Both the position numbers and the translations under genes were made by a program. A stretch of 64,000 nt of DNA from the NCBI RefSeq assembly GCF_029168945.1, contig NC_083603.1:51780406-51844405 (forward strand), given 5' to 3'. Shown one piece after another: positions 44,580 through 56,609 of the stretch (position 1 is the stretch's first letter; the number at the start of each line of letters is the position of its first letter). The notes under the pieces are model-generated. The model saw only the letters and a program-made list of their open reading frames with translations. It was not told where the DNA came from and did no database searches. This DNA is from Cannabis sativa (lineage: Eukaryota; Streptophyta; Magnoliopsida; Rosales; Cannabaceae).

Positions 44580-47500
44580 ATGGACGATACCGAGGTTAGC
44601 ACTAAAAATCCTTTTTTGTTTTTGTTTAGCTAATAACGGACTCCTTTCCTTTTATTTTTTTATTTTTTATATTTTTTGAAATGGTGAAGTGGGTTGCTAA
44701 CTGATTTTGATCTTACTCTAATGGTTGTATCTTTGATCGTTCTCGAGTTTTGTGGATATGGGTTTTGTTTGTTTGCCTTTTCATTTTTGAAGGTTTTGAT
44801 TGATTTCAGTGTTTTTTCTTTGTTTTCCCCAGAAATTGACGGCTTTGAAGAGGGCATATGCTGATATAATCCTCAACACAGCGAAAGAGGCTGCTGGGCG
44901 TATTTTAGCATCTGAGAGAAAAGCTCTTCGGTATGAGAGAGAACTCTTAACGACTAAAGAAGAGGCGCTTCAGATGCTTCTTAGGCTTAAACAGACATTA
45001 GATTCTAAGGTATAATGTTTTTTTTTTCTCTTTTACTTTGGTCTAAAATGTGCTTTGTATTTGTATTGTGATGAAGTAGTGGCTTTTGGATAGGTTTCTG
45101 CTGTGATTTCTGAAGTGGGTTTGCTGTGAATTGTTGTTTGGTGATTTTGACTTGATTACATTCTTCTTTCTTTTGCTTAAACCGTTTGTAAAATAGTTTA
45201 TATAGCTCTGTAGCAAGAAAGTTTTTGTTTTTGCTCTTTAATCATTTAATTTAGTGTGAATCAAAATCATGTCTTGATTGTGCATGAGAGAAAATTATAA
45301 TTTGGTAATGGTGACAATTTTTTTAAAGTTTGGTTAAAGTTTACACTGAATTCTGGCCCAAATTTAGTCATTGATGTGTTTACTGGTAGAATCAACATAC
45401 CTTTCATGTTTTGAGGATCATTGAGCTATAATCAGGGATTCCTTACCTGGCAATGTTTCTTTTCAAGGTTTAACATATTCTCATATTGGCATATCTTAAT
45501 TTTGGTTGTTACAATCCCATTTTACATGCTGAAGCAACTTAGTGAGGTTTCCTGGGTCGGTTTATTAATTAATTATGTGAACAAGTGAATAATGTACTGA
45601 CTAGTTGTTCTGTTAATAGATCATTGAAATGGATAAAGTATCTTCAAGTCAGCAGAGAAAGATTGACGCGCTCGAGGCCCAACTGCAGGAAGCTGAGGAT
45701 ATAGTGAGAGATCTCAGAGTAGAGTTGAGTGAAGTGCAAGCAGAATTGGAGAAGACAAAGCAAAACCAAGCACCACCAGCTATGGATGAGCATAATTTAG
45801 ACGGCAATACTTCACATGAAAATGGAATTTCTTCAAGAAATGACCAAGCACTGTCTTTGTTAGAGCAAAATCTGGAGAATACTACTACACATGAAAAAGG
45901 TCTCTACAGCCCTGATTTTATTGTTTCTGAGCCAAATTCACAAGTAGAACCAGAGACGAATTCTGGCACAAGCAAAATGTTGAATGGAATGTTTGAAGGC
46001 TTATGTTACAGGACAGATGATTCTCACATGGATCATTGCTACAATGATAACCCCAATTTTTCTTCCTTAGTGAAGAGAAGGAAAGAGCCTGAGCTGTACA
46101 AGAACGGGTGTACTCAGAGAATTCGTGCATCTGAAAGAAATATGTTGGATGGATATTTATCTATTTCCAACATAAATGATGATGCAGAAAATGGATCATT
46201 CATTGGAAGAGATAACGATGGCAAAAGGATACATCTAATGTCTACCTCAAAGAATGAAACTGATCAGGCACAGGAAAACCAATATGAACCCAGAGTGGCC
46301 CAAATAGATTATAGTCATGTCCTAAAAATACCCCTGAAGTCATTTCGGAATAAGAGGAAAAGAGCAGCTAGATATGAGAAAACTAAAGTTCTTCAATGCA
46401 AAAATCTTCATCATAATGAAGGTAGGGAAAATTTTCAGAAAGTGTGTCCTACACTTAATGATGAAAATCAACTGGTCCATTCTTGTGAGAAAATGCCAGG
46501 AGAAGTTCTTAAAGAGACACCTTCAGCTCCATCCCAAAAATTAGGAATTGAATTGAGTAGAGAGTCAGGATGTGCAAAAGCTACAGAAAATCTTGCTGAG
46601 TTTGTTAAACCCTGTAGTCTTCAGAAGGTAACTAAGGAGGATAAGGTGGCAATTAATAAATCAAATTTGATTAGTCAGGAAAGTTTATTAGCGAAATTTG
46701 AGGTTCCAGCCTGCAAAATAGATTTTAAGAAGGATGACGAATCAGAAAGTAAATTGAATGCTAAAGTATCTGATTTAGAAGATGTTGTGGCAAGTCCACC
46801 TGCAAGCAGTAGGCTTTTTAAGTATACATTTCAAAGAAAGCGGAAGAGAGATGCTTTGAGCAGTCCTGAACAAAATAGTTCTTTGAAAGAAAGCACAGCC
46901 GAGAAACAGAATGGTTCTTCAGAGCCAGAAAGCTCTAGCTTGTTGACTGAATCACCTCGGGACAGTCGACGACTGGCACAAGTTGCTCGTCAGGTTGGTC
47001 AATCTTTTTCTAATTTTTTCAGTGAATGTTAGTTTTAATGTCACCTGTGGTTTTTATATGATAAGTTTCATCTACAGCTAGGAAAGTCTGTAGTGCTTAT
47101 AATTGTTGAATAGTCTGCAGAAACTTTTTATATTTTAGTGCACTATGCTGCTGTTTTTAATAATTTTGTTGGTTATCCTGAACTTTTGGATGCTACTAAC
47201 ACTATCTATCATATCAATTTGGAGAAAAATTTGAACTTCAGATCAACATCAGTCAATTATTGATACTGAGTTGATTCTGGAAAAACTGTATTTTGCATTG
47301 ACATTGAAAACTTGAGTGGTGCTTAACATGTAACTGTTATGATTGCTTTGTAAGCTATGTAGACCAAGCTGAAATATTCTGTTAAACTTGGTTAATGAAA
47401 AAGTTATTAAGCAAAATGATATATAGCTACCTACCAAAGAAGAAAAAAGTATGTGTTTGGGCTCTCTTGAGGTTGTAATTCAGTATAAGAAAGAAACCAA

Positions 47501-48174
47501 TTTTAGAACTTTGACATATTTGGTAGTCAGGCATCTGCAGACAGATTCTGAAAAGGCTTTCTTGAAATTTTTTCTACCTAATTAGCTCTACAGTTTTCAC
47601 TCAAATTCATATCTTTTTGTGTGCCTTAAATATGTCTTGGACGTTAGATTCCTGGTCCAATGCATGTGCATTTGTTTGATATTTTGATATTATCCTGGGG
47701 CACAACAAGGATTTATTTCTTTCTTAATTCCTAAACTAGTTATCATTTGTACTCAAATTCATCTGTCTACATGCTACACTACTACTTTTATCTTGTGAAA
47801 ACTGTGATGTTTGATGAATATGATAATATTGGACTGAATCTATGGAAACCATGCAAAAATTCAGAGGCGTGGACTGGGAACTGTAGGTTGTCTTTTTGGC
47901 ATACTTATCACATGTTTCGGTGGATGAAAGGGATAAATCTTCTCTGATTGGAACTTGTAGCATTAGTTTTTTTAGGGAGCATTATCTGCTTGTTTACTGT
48001 AGTTACATCCGTGTTAGTATGGATTGTGAACTCGTGAATTATCTGTCTTTATGTTGAAATTCAACTGAAAAGCAGCTATGCCACGGTGATGAAATTAAAA
48101 CACTGATCCATTTCTAACATATTTCTACATATTGCATTGCACAGCTTATTTCCTTGTCAGAGAAGAAGTGGTAG
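44580..48174 (+). CDS. Conserved plant coiled-coil protein, function unknown (four exons, 531 aa)
   Basis: Coding exons are 44580-44594, 44833-45009, 45620-46993 and 48145-48174. All introns are GT-AG in phase 0. The first coding exon is only five codons (MDDTE) and the last only nine codons plus stop (LISLSEKKW). Residues 6-115 are a strongly helical coiled coil (KLTALKRAYADIILNTAKEAAGRIL, then QQRKIDALEAQLQEAEDIVRDLRVELSEVQ). The middle is Ser-, Asn- and Glu-rich and probably disordered, with basic clusters FRNKRKRAARYEK and TFQRKRKRDA that could act as nuclear localisation signals. The C-terminus is RRLAQVARQ plus the last exon. The coiled-coil start and the short C-terminal box look like a plant-specific family that I recall only as uncharacterised. 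No lesion is visible. Confidence 0.78.
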
Positions 48175-49040
48175 CAAAGGCTATGAGGACATTTTCGGAG
48201 AAAACCAGACTCAAATCTCTCTACTGATTAATGTTTTTGGTGAGGACTAGGTAAATGATGAGTTGTAGATCCCCAAGTAACTAGTTTAGTATATCATTAC
48301 TTACAATTATTGTATTTCAAATCTTTTTCTCAAAAGTCATTAGTCAAAACAGTGAAGTTAATTTTATTGGGCAACTTCCATTCTTGGATAATTTCTCTAA
48401 GTGAGTGGTATATCATATATTGCAATATTACATATTGTTATGTTACTTGTGCCTCTCTTTGGGTTTGAACACAAACAAGTTTCTCCTCTTCATTGACACC
48501 ACATATTTAGGGTTACTTATAATTAAGTTTTACCATGGAACATTTGAAAAAGAAAAAGAAGTTAAAATTAGTAGCAAACAAACTATATATGAAATATTAT
48601 TCTTATGTCAACAATATTTCATTTAAAGGTTTTGTTTCCCAACAAAAATAGATCAAAAGTGGGTTATTGAATGTCCATGTTTAAAATGTTGAATGATAAT
48701 TGTTGCCATTTTCTTCTAACTCATCTATTATATGTGATTTACCAGTCTTTTGCTCTCTAAATATCTGTTTTGGATTGATGATCATTATTAAGAAATCACT
48801 ATTGGTTGAGGGATTGTTTGTTTAATTTGGTGCTTGAGTTTCCTTATTGAAAATGTGAAAAGATTTGTTATCCTACTTATAAAGAATTGACTTTGCAAAA
48901 AAAGAAAAAAAAAAAAAATCCTACTATGGATGAAGTTCATGATTTTTAATACATATAAAAATATTAAGCTTGTGGGTTTGGACTTTCGTATTAACTTTTC
49001 CTTAGTAATAATGATCATATGTTTTTTAGGAGTAAAAACC
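48175..49040. other. 3' UTR and AT-rich intergenic DNA
   Basis: The first part must hold the 3' UTR of the coiled-coil gene. The rest is AT-rich with poly(A) tracts (48896-48919) and no supported gene. Confidence 0.4.
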
Positions 49041-49044
49041 TAAG

Positions 49045-49300
49045 GAAATTACAAATTTTATTAGTTTTAATATTTTTTTGTGCAAAAATATGATTTTTTT
49101 TTTTTAAAAAAAATTATTTTATGGGAAAAAGTTAAAAAATATAAAAAATCTAAGGGTAATCAATAACTATAAAGAGGATAACTAGTTACTTTACACTGTT
49201 TTTCCTATATTATTTTAATAGTTTTTTTTTTTTTTTAATTTCCCATAAAATAATTATATTTTGCAAAATTATACTATAAAAATAAAAATTCCATGTAACA
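49045..49300. repeat. Foldback MITE with AT-rich inverted repeats
   Basis: GCAAAAATATGATTT and TTATTTTATGGGAAA on the left (49082-49125) recur inverted on the right as TTTCCCATAAAATAATTATA and TTTTGCAAAA (49240-49268). The arms are about 50-60 bases. No coding sequence. The family is not certain; a Mutator-like MITE is plausible. Confidence 0.5.
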
Positions 49301-49469
49301 AAATTTAATTTATTTGGCTTTTGAATATATGAAAAATAAAATTAAGATGTAAACATTTTTGTTGCCTAATAACATAATAAAAGTTGTTAAATTTGAATTA
49401 GGGCCGTTTAGCTTGGAAAAGCTAAAAGTTGCATTTTAAAAAAGTTGTGCTGTAAAATTATTTTGTTCT

Positions 49470-49789
49470 TAGAGTGTAATGTTGCTCTTCACGGACTACT
49501 GGAAATCAAGGCTTGGCTGAATTGGAATGCAGTAACAATCAGCCTACCCAACCTGTTGAGATGAATAGGCAGAGCAAAGCTCTCTAAATTTCGAAAAATG
49601 GTCAATGCTGCTGCAATTGCAGGGCTGGTATATAGCATTTGGAGGCTGAGAAATGCTATAATTTGGCAGGATTGTTCCTCAAATTCCAGCCGAATTGTTA
49701 AAGACACTAACTTGAGTGTAAAGATGAGAATTGCAATGTTTTTGCCAAAAAAGATTAATGATGTAGATAAAGATTAGTTCAATGCTTTA
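49470..49789 (+). pseudogene. LINE ORF2 C-terminal remnant, left part
   Basis: A plus-strand reading with few breaks contains AGLVYSIWRLRNAIIW and ends at a TAG near 49775. This is the pattern seen after the zinc-finger-like domain at the C-terminus of plant L1-type reverse transcriptases. E3 inserted immediately downstream; the LINE continues at 62229. Confidence 0.6.
49785..49789 (+). repeat. Target-site duplication of E3, left copy (CTTTA)
   Basis: CTTTA at 49785-49789 and again at 62224-62228 flank E3 exactly. Confidence 0.9.
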
Positions 49790-50571
49790 TGTTGCTCCTA
49801 AATTCGTCCAATATACGTGAACCAGTCAAGAGGGGACACGTGGATCAGATAACTTGGAAGGATTTGCTAAGTCTTTTTATGCCACCAAGAAGCGCTATTC
49901 GCATGGGTCCCGGAGGATATACCCGGAGTACAAGGTACTCCCGGAAGCTAGCATAGCATGAAGGCACTCCGGGATGTGTCAGGTCTCTCCCGAGAAATCA
50001 AGTCGCATTTAATGCTGCATGGGAGGAAGCGTGTTGGGACTGTAACACGCAATAAAGTCTGACGGCACAACCCCCGAACAGCAGCGCTACAGTAATGATC
50101 ATTTAAGTCTAATGACGGCTACTCTGCGAAGAGTCACGTCAATCATAAGGCAAAAAGGACATTCTCCATAAAAACCCTACAGCACCTAGGGATTTGACCA
50201 TGCATCACCCATGGTATATTCATCGGAAATGCCCAACTTTATGGATACTTACAGACACATGTGTAAGAACAATTCTGGGGATTACCCCACCAAAACACTA
50301 TAAATACCCCCTCAAAGCTCATTTAATGAGGTCGGAGAATCTTGGTTGCAAAAGAGCAAGAAGAGAAAAAAACTCACCAAGAACATTCTCTGTATTTAAG
50401 AGAAAAACATTCTCTCAAGTGTAGAATCTGTATTAAATACATTCATTAATAGTAGTGGCTCGTGGACTAAGGCTCATTAACGCCCCAACCACGTAAAAAG
50501 TCTTCATCTTACTTTCTTACAGCTCATTATAATAATTATATTTTAATAGTTGCCGAAAACCTCGGTCAACA
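49790..50571 (+). repeat. E3 5' LTR
   Basis: It starts TGTTGCTCCTAAATTCG and ends CTCGGTCAACA. A TATAAATA box is at 50299-50306. The only difference seen from the 3' copy is near 50442 (T here, C there). A 76-codon open frame inside is present in both LTRs and is not a gene. Confidence 0.93.
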
Positions 50572-50573
50572 TT

Positions 50574-50592
50574 TTGGTGCTTTCATTGAGAG
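50574..50592 (+). other. E3 primer-binding-like site
   Basis: TTGGTGCTTTCATTGAGAG follows the LTR by two bases and matches the sites after the E4 and E1 LTRs. The tRNA was not identified. Confidence 0.6.
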
Positions 50593-50634
50593 CTGAGGAA
50601 AGCTGCTTCACAACAAGCATTCAACTTCACGATA

Positions 50635-52690
50635 ATGGTGGAGACAAGAGCTACACGTCATCCTCGCCCTCTAGAAGACGCTCAAGATCCCAATGAGGAA
50701 GATGTAGCCTCAAGGCGACGGAGGAGTCCGAGGAAGAAGAAGAAGGAATAGTTCCCGATGAAAACCACGAGGAACACCTCGACGAGTATGCTTATGATGA
50801 TGGAAGCTACCAAGAGCTGGTGCTCCTCAGACAAAAAGCTATCGATCATGAAGCTGAGATCGAAGCTCAGAAAGTGCAAAATCAAAAAATGCATGAAGTG
50901 ATGCTAGCCATGCAGAAAGCCATGGAGGCAGCTGGTATTCACGTGCATCCCAAGGCGATGGCCGCTGGACTCGACGGGGAGCCAGCGACGTCTTCGCCTA
51001 ATTCCCAGCAGCAAAGGCCTAGGGAGCCTAGCCCTATAAGGCACCCTGCTGAAGAAAACCAAACAAAAAACCCTACTTCTGCCCCTGGTCGAAAGAAAAA
51101 GGCGCGGGATCCGCGAAAGGTCCGCTCGGATTTCCCTAAAGGGAAAGGTCCGCAGAGGGGCAAGCCCCAAAGAGGGAGTCTTGGCCCTCAGGATCGAGGG
51201 GACCGGAAAAGCGTTTCCGTGCACCAGAACCGTGGGGTAGAGGAAGAGGACAGAGATGTCCACCCATTGATCTGAGAAATCAAATCAATGGGAATCAAGG
51301 TGACCTCCGGGATCACCTTGACCAAAAAAGATACAGACCCGTAGTCTCCTCGGGTACTGTAAACGAAGGGATTATGGCAGAGCTTGCCATACTTCGAAAA
51401 GATATTGCCCGAGTCTCCCGGAGGCAGAAGGGAGATGACTCCGACTCGGACAGTGAGGATCGGGAGCCTTGTGCCAAACATATCCTGGAGGCGGAGCTCC
51501 CTAAAAACTTCAAGATGCCCGAGATGGCGGCATATACTGGGAACTCCGACCCCAGTGATCACTTGTCACGATTCAACCGAGTCATGACAGTCATGCGGGT
51601 CCGACAATGACGCCAAATGCTTATGCTTCCCCCTCACTCTGAGCGGATCGGCAGAGGAATGGTTCAAGAAATTGGAACCAGGATCGGTGGGATGTTGGAA
51701 CAAACTCCAAACCAACTTCCGGAGACAATTTGTCGCCGCCAGGAAGGTCAACTTGGAGGTTAGTGCTTTGACCAACATCAAGCAACTACCCATCGAGACC
51801 TTGAAGAATTACATCAAGAGGTTCCGAGAGGAAGCCTCGAAGACCAAGAAGGTCGACGACGGACAACAGCTTGCGCTTCTCCAAGCAGGAATCCGCACTG
51901 GGACTCCCTTCTGGAACGAATTACAGCAAGAAGGCGCTGCTAGCCTTCAGGATTTCCAGAAGCGAGTCCAAAAATATATTAACCTCGAAGAAGCCCAGAT
52001 CGTGGCTTACGGAGGCTATTACCCCACCGGGATAGCAGGATACATGCCAGGAGTATCGCCCTCGGGTGCTGTCCCGACCGCGACCCCTCCGATAAGTGGC
52101 ATACGGTCGCTACTCCGGATACGCCTGTGGCCAAGCTTTGCCCCCGCATCTTCCCATTACGGCAACCCGTCCGGGTGAATGGACGGACTCCTTCGCGAGT
52201 CGCCCCGACCGCTAGCTTAACGTGCCCTACCCAAGGGTCGAGAAGCAAAAGGTCTTCCAAGGGCAAAGACCCGAACGGAGAGAAGCGCCAAAAGAAGGGG
52301 TACACATCCCAATACACCCAAGACACGAGCTCACGGACTCTCGGGAACGTGTATATTTTGCCACAAGGCGAATACGCACTACCGGAGACCCCACCATTGT
52401 ACGAGAGACGGCTCCGGAGAGATCCGAGTAAAAGGTGCGAGTACCACAACGACATTGGCCACAGCACCAATGAGTGTAAAAATCTCAAAGATGAGATTGA
52501 GAATCTGATCCGTTTGGGCCACCTCTATGAGTGGATCAAAAATAGGTTACCCCACCTTAACCCGGGGCAGGTGGCAGGGGGTATGCCTTCGGGAACACCA
52601 GGGGGTACAGCAGGAGTATTGCCTCCACTGCTCCCGCAGTGACACCCGGATATACCCGGACTACCGCCCCGGCCTAATGGACGGGTAGCC
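50635..52690 (+). pseudogene. E3 gag with several frameshifts
   Basis: ATG 50635 (MVETRATRHPRPLEDAQ) opens a frame that breaks near 50715. The reading then continues in other frames through 50820-51275, 51374-51610, 51672-52178 and 52127-52642. The gag core (LETLKNYIKRF-like, FRRQFVAARKVN) is at 51670-51900. The zinc knuckle CEYHNDIGHSTNEC is intact at about 52437-52480. At least four single-base shifts are needed to join the pieces. The product would be the capsid polyprotein if intact. Confidence 0.75.
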
Positions 52691-54601
52691 ATGATCTCCG
52701 GAGGTCCCCATATCGGAGGAAACACTCGAAAGGAGCGAAAGAGATATGCCGAGGCCGCAAGACACAGTGAGGTGTGGGAGGTCACTCAACTCCCAGCTCA
52801 AAGGCCTCGGCTAATGGACCAACCCATAACGTTCACGGAAGAAGACGCCAAGACGGTGCGTTTTCCTCATCACGACCCGCTGGTCATAGAGACCCCCATC
52901 GCAAATAAAGTGGTGGCTAGGGTCCTGATTGACAATGGAAGTTCCGTGAACTTGCTCTTCAAAGAAGCCTTCACTGCGATAGGGTTGACCGACCGGGACC
53001 TCTCTCCTAGTGGATCGCAGCTCACAGGGTTTAACGGGACAACGCTAATCCCGATGGGGAAAGTCAGGCTCCCAGTTACCCTATGCCCGGATACCCCCCA
53101 AAGCACATTCAAGTATTGCACCTTTGTGGTGGTAGACTGTCCCACAGCCTACAACGCAATCTTAGGCCGACCGGCCCTCGTCGACTTTGGTGCAATTACT
53201 TCAATCCGACACCTATGCCTAAAATTCCCTACCCAGGAAGCCGGAGTCGGAACGGTGAGGGGAAATCAAGGAGAGGCCAGGCAATGTTACAATGTTGCCA
53301 CCCACTTGCCAGTACTCATGGTCCAGGGGCCCCCTGAGATAGAGAAGGCTGAAGAAGACGAGCTGGATCCTCACATAGGATCCGAAAGGGTCGTAGAACC
53401 AATGGAGGACGTCGAAGAAATACCAGTGTGCGACGACGACTCCACCAAAGTACTCCGGATAGGGAGAAGCCTAGATCCGGAGGAAAAAGATAAAATAATA
53501 AAAACACTGAAGGGCGCCATCGACATTTTTGCATGGCGCCAAGAAGACATGACCGGCATCAGCCCTCATGTCATCACCCATGTACTCAATGTCAACCCGG
53601 ACATGCCCCCGTACGAAAAGAGACGCCCGCTCGACTCGGTGAAAGCCGAGGCCTTAGAGAAAGAGGTGGATAAACTTTTGTCCAATAGCATGATCCGCGA
53701 CGTATACTATCCGGAATGGCTGGCCAATCCGGTCCTGGTGCCCAAGCCAAACGGGACTTGGCGGGTTTGTATAGATTTCACAGATCTAAACAAAGCCTGC
53801 CCAAAGGACTGCTTTCCGCTGCCCAGGATCGACCAGATGGTGGACGCCACGTCCGGATTTAAGCTGTTGTCTTTCATGGATGCCTATGCTGGGTACAACC
53901 AAATAAAAATGTATACGGCAGATCAGGAGTGCACTAGCTTCAGGACCGATAAGGGGGTATACTGTTACCTAGTCATGCCTTTCGGACTGAAAAACGTCGG
54001 AGCAACCTATCAAAGAATGGTTAACCGGATGTTTAAAAGCCTCCTGGGACGAAACATGGAAGTATATGTAGATGACATGCTCGTCAAATCCAAAGCATGC
54101 AACAGTCATGCAAGCGACTTAGAGGAATGTTTCGAAGTCGTCCGGAGATACGGCATGAAACTCAATCCGAAAAAATGCACCTTCGGGGTCAAGTCGGGAA
54201 AATTCCTGGGCTTCATAGTCAGCCAAAGGGGGATCGAGGCGAACCCGGAGAAAATCCAAGCTCTCCTGGACATGCCATCCCCCAAGAAACATAAGGACGT
54301 GCAAAGTTTGACCGGAAAGGTAGCCGCACTGAGCCGTTTTATCTCACGGTCCACGGACAAGTGCATACCTTTCTTCAACATACTGAAGAAATGCCAAAAG
54401 TTCGAATGGACAGATGAATGCGAGGAGGCATTCAAAAGGTTAAAAGACCACATGGCCAAACCTCCTATCCTATCAAAACCCGTCCTTGGAGAAGACTTGT
54501 TCCTTTACTTGGCCGTCTCCGAGCATGCGGTCGATCGTCGCATTGGTCCGGAGGAAGAAAAATTCAGCACCCCGTGTACTATGTTAGTAAACGCATGGTA
54601 G
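52691..54601 (+). CDS. E3 protease-reverse transcriptase open frame (636 aa)
   Basis: A long clean frame. The protease motif VLIDNGSSVN is at about 52922. RT carries the LPRIDQMVD, SFMDAYAGYNQI, MPFGLKN and VYVDDM motifs (about 53810-54080), then the connection region EANPEKIQALLDMPSPK. RNase H begins (LFLYLAVSEHAV) but the frame ends at 54601 after a shift near 54530. The start at 52691 is only the first ATG of this open piece; in the family it is translated as part of a gag-pol polyprotein. All catalytic residues that can be seen are present. Confidence 0.85.
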   Translation: MISGGPHIGGNTRKERKRYAEAARHSEVWEVTQLPAQRPRLMDQPITFTEEDAKTVRFPHHDPLVIETPIANKVVARVLIDNGSSVNLLFKEAFTAIGLTDRDLSPSGSQLTGFNGTTLIPMGKVRLPVTLCPDTPQSTFKYCTFVVVDCPTAYNAILGRPALVDFGAITSIRHLCLKFPTQEAGVGTVRGNQGEARQCYNVATHLPVLMVQGPPEIEKAEEDELDPHIGSERVVEPMEDVEEIPVCDDDSTKVLRIGRSLDPEEKDKIIKTLKGAIDIFAWRQEDMTGISPHVITHVLNVNPDMPPYEKRRPLDSVKAEALEKEVDKLLSNSMIRDVYYPEWLANPVLVPKPNGTWRVCIDFTDLNKACPKDCFPLPRIDQMVDATSGFKLLSFMDAYAGYNQIKMYTADQECTSFRTDKGVYCYLVMPFGLKNVGATYQRMVNRMFKSLLGRNMEVYVDDMLVKSKACNSHASDLEECFEVVRRYGMKLNPKKCTFGVKSGKFLGFIVSQRGIEANPEKIQALLDMPSPKKHKDVQSLTGKVAALSRFISRSTDKCIPFFNILKKCQKFEWTDECEEAFKRLKDHMAKPPILSKPVLGEDLFLYLAVSEHAVDRRIGPEEEKFSTPCTMLVNAW

Positions 54602-55411
54602 GGGCCGAGACAAGGTACCGGTTATTGAAAAGTTAGTATTCGCCTCCGATGGCATCACGGAAGTTGAGACCATACTTCCAAGCCCATCCGATCGAATTTT
54701 GACCAATCATCCACTCCGCAAGTTCTCCGTAAGCCCGAAGCCTCCGGAAGACTCCTCAAATGGGCAATGGAACTGAGTCAGTTCGACTTACATTACGTGC
54801 CCCGGATTTCCATAAAAGGCCAAGCCTTGGCGGACTTCATCACCGAATGTAATGAAGCCGAGGCAACGCCTAATACACCGAGCCACCCATCCCCACTTGG
54901 AGAGTATTTGTTGATTGAGCTTCTAATGAAAACGGTTCAGAGCGGAGTGGCTATGATATCACCTACCGGGTTGCGGCTCCAGGCAAGACTCCGATTCAAC
55001 TTCACGGCTTCGAATAATGAAGCCGAATATGAGGCCCTGATAGCAGGGCTAAAATTGGCTAAAGCTGTAGGAGCCAAGAGGGTGGAAGTCTACAGCGATT
55101 CTCAGCTGGTCGTAAACCAAGTTTCCGGAGAATACCAAACTCGCGGCGAAAGGATGGCCGCGTACGTAACAATAGTCCGAGAACTGCTCCACGAGTTCAC
55201 GGACTATAAAATAGAAAGAATCCCCCGAGAAAAGAACGCTCACGCGGACTGTCTGGCTAAGTTAGCCTCGGACAGCGAAATCGAAGAGCTGGGGGTAGTA
55301 CCAGTGGAACGCTTGGCAGAGCCAAGCATCAAAATAAAAGAGACCACACAAACGGTTGGGCAAGAACCCCCGGTGGATGGTCCCCATCATAAAATACATA
55401 ACTACAGGTGA
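54530..55411 (+). pseudogene. E3 RNase H region, multiply frameshifted
   Basis: Recognisable RNase H pieces appear in more than one frame: HPVYYVSKRM (about 54570), KLRPYFQAHP (about 54661), LKWAMELSQFDLHY (from about 54757), and ASNNEAEYEALIAGLKLA and VYSDSQLVVNQVSGEY (about 55010-55140). Between 54600 and 54760 several single-base shifts occur within about 150 bases. Another lies near 54900, where the strand that carries a catalytic Asp should be. Confidence 0.75.
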
Positions 55412-56609
55412 GTTGCCCCAAGAGAGGGCACTGTCTCGAAAGATTCAGTATCAGGCTCATCGTTATGTAATGATGGATCAAATTCTCTACCGGAGAGGAC
55501 TCAGCATGCCTTATTTAAGGTGTGTATCGGACCCTGAAGCTAGACAAATCATGCTGGAGGTCCATGAAGGGTTCTGTGGAGATCATACGGGAGGACCCAG
55601 CCTCTCAAAGAAAATATTGAGGCAGGGATACTTCTGGCCAACAATGAAAAAAGATTGTATAGACTATGTCCAAAAGTGTGACTCGTGCCAAAGGTACGCG
55701 AACATACCGAGAGCTCCTCCAAATGAGATCACGTTGATGACCAGCCCCTGGCCCTTCGCGGTCTGGGGCATAGATCTCATCGGGTCTCTACCTACGGGAA
55801 AAGGAGGGGTAAAGTATGCAATAGTAGCAGTGGACTACTTCACCAAGTGGACAGAGGCTGAGCCTATGAAGACAATAACTGCTAAGAAGGCGTTGGACTT
55901 TGTTATTAAAAACATAGTATGTCGATACGGCTTGCCTCACAAAATAGTCTTAGACAATGGAAAGCAATTTGATTGCGAGGAATTTACTGACTTCTGCAAC
56001 CAACACGGAGTAGTGAAAAGCTTCTCCGCGGTAGCCCGGCCTCAGACAAACGGCCAGGCGGAAGCAGTCAATAAAATCCTAAAGGTCACCTTGAAAAAGA
56101 AGCCGCCGTCCGTAAAAATAACTCGGCCTGAAGAATTGCCAAGGGTATTGTGGGCCTACCGGACGACCCCCAGAACCACAACCGGTCACTCGCCGTTCTC
56201 AATGGCGTACGGTTGTGAAGCAATGGTCCCGGTGGAAACATTATTCCCATCCCACAGGAGGACGACTTACAATCCGGCCACCAATCAGGCCTTGCTCCAA
56301 GAAGCTCTGGATCAAGTCGAAGAACTCCGGGACGAGTCCCAAATACGGATGGCCGCTTATCAAAAGAAGGTGACCAAGTATTTTAACTCCAAGGTTAAAA
56401 ATAGAAAATTCGCTATTGGGGATATGGTCCTAAGAAGGGTTTTCCCAGCCACCCAAGAACCCGGAGTGGGGGTACTTGGACCAAATTGGGAAGGACCATA
56501 TGAAATCGAGGACGAAATCGGTTCTGGCACTTACAAACTGAAAAGAATGGACGGAACTACTGTCCCAAGAGCCTGGAATGCCGATCACCTCAGAAAATAT
56601 TACCAGTAG
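55356..56609 (+). CDS. E3 integrase open frame (417 aa)
   Basis: A clean integrase. The N-terminal HHCC finger reads EVHEGFCGDHTGG ... KCDSCQRY. The catalytic core has the DDE residues in VWGIDLIGSLP, VLDNGKQF and NGQAEAVNK. The C-terminal domain (FAIGDMVLRRVFPA, GPNWEGPYEI) ends RAWNADHLRKYYQ with a stop at 56607-56609. It overlaps the RNase H piece in another frame, so the upstream junction is shifted. It inserts the cDNA copy into host DNA if expressed. Confidence 0.85.
   Translation: MGKNPRWMVPIIKYITTGELPQERALSRKIQYQAHRYVMMDQILYRRGLSMPYLRCVSDPEARQIMLEVHEGFCGDHTGGPSLSKKILRQGYFWPTMKKDCIDYVQKCDSCQRYANIPRAPPNEITLMTSPWPFAVWGIDLIGSLPTGKGGVKYAIVAVDYFTKWTEAEPMKTITAKKALDFVIKNIVCRYGLPHKIVLDNGKQFDCEEFTDFCNQHGVVKSFSAVARPQTNGQAEAVNKILKVTLKKKPPSVKITRPEELPRVLWAYRTTPRTTTGHSPFSMAYGCEAMVPVETLFPSHRRTTYNPATNQALLQEALDQVEELRDESQIRMAAYQKKVTKYFNSKVKNRKFAIGDMVLRRVFPATQEPGVGVLGPNWEGPYEIEDEIGSGTYKLKRMDGTTVPRAWNADHLRKYYQ

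Noticed and set aside
50194..50424. 76-codon open frame, repeated at 61846-62076
   Set aside because: Same situation in the two LTRs of E3; it overlaps the TATA box and leader.
50820..56609. Endogenous pararetrovirus
   Set aside because: An integrase with HHCC and DDE follows RNase H, flanking LTRs and a target-site duplication are present, and no movement protein or pararetroviral coat pattern is seen. This is Ty3/gypsy.
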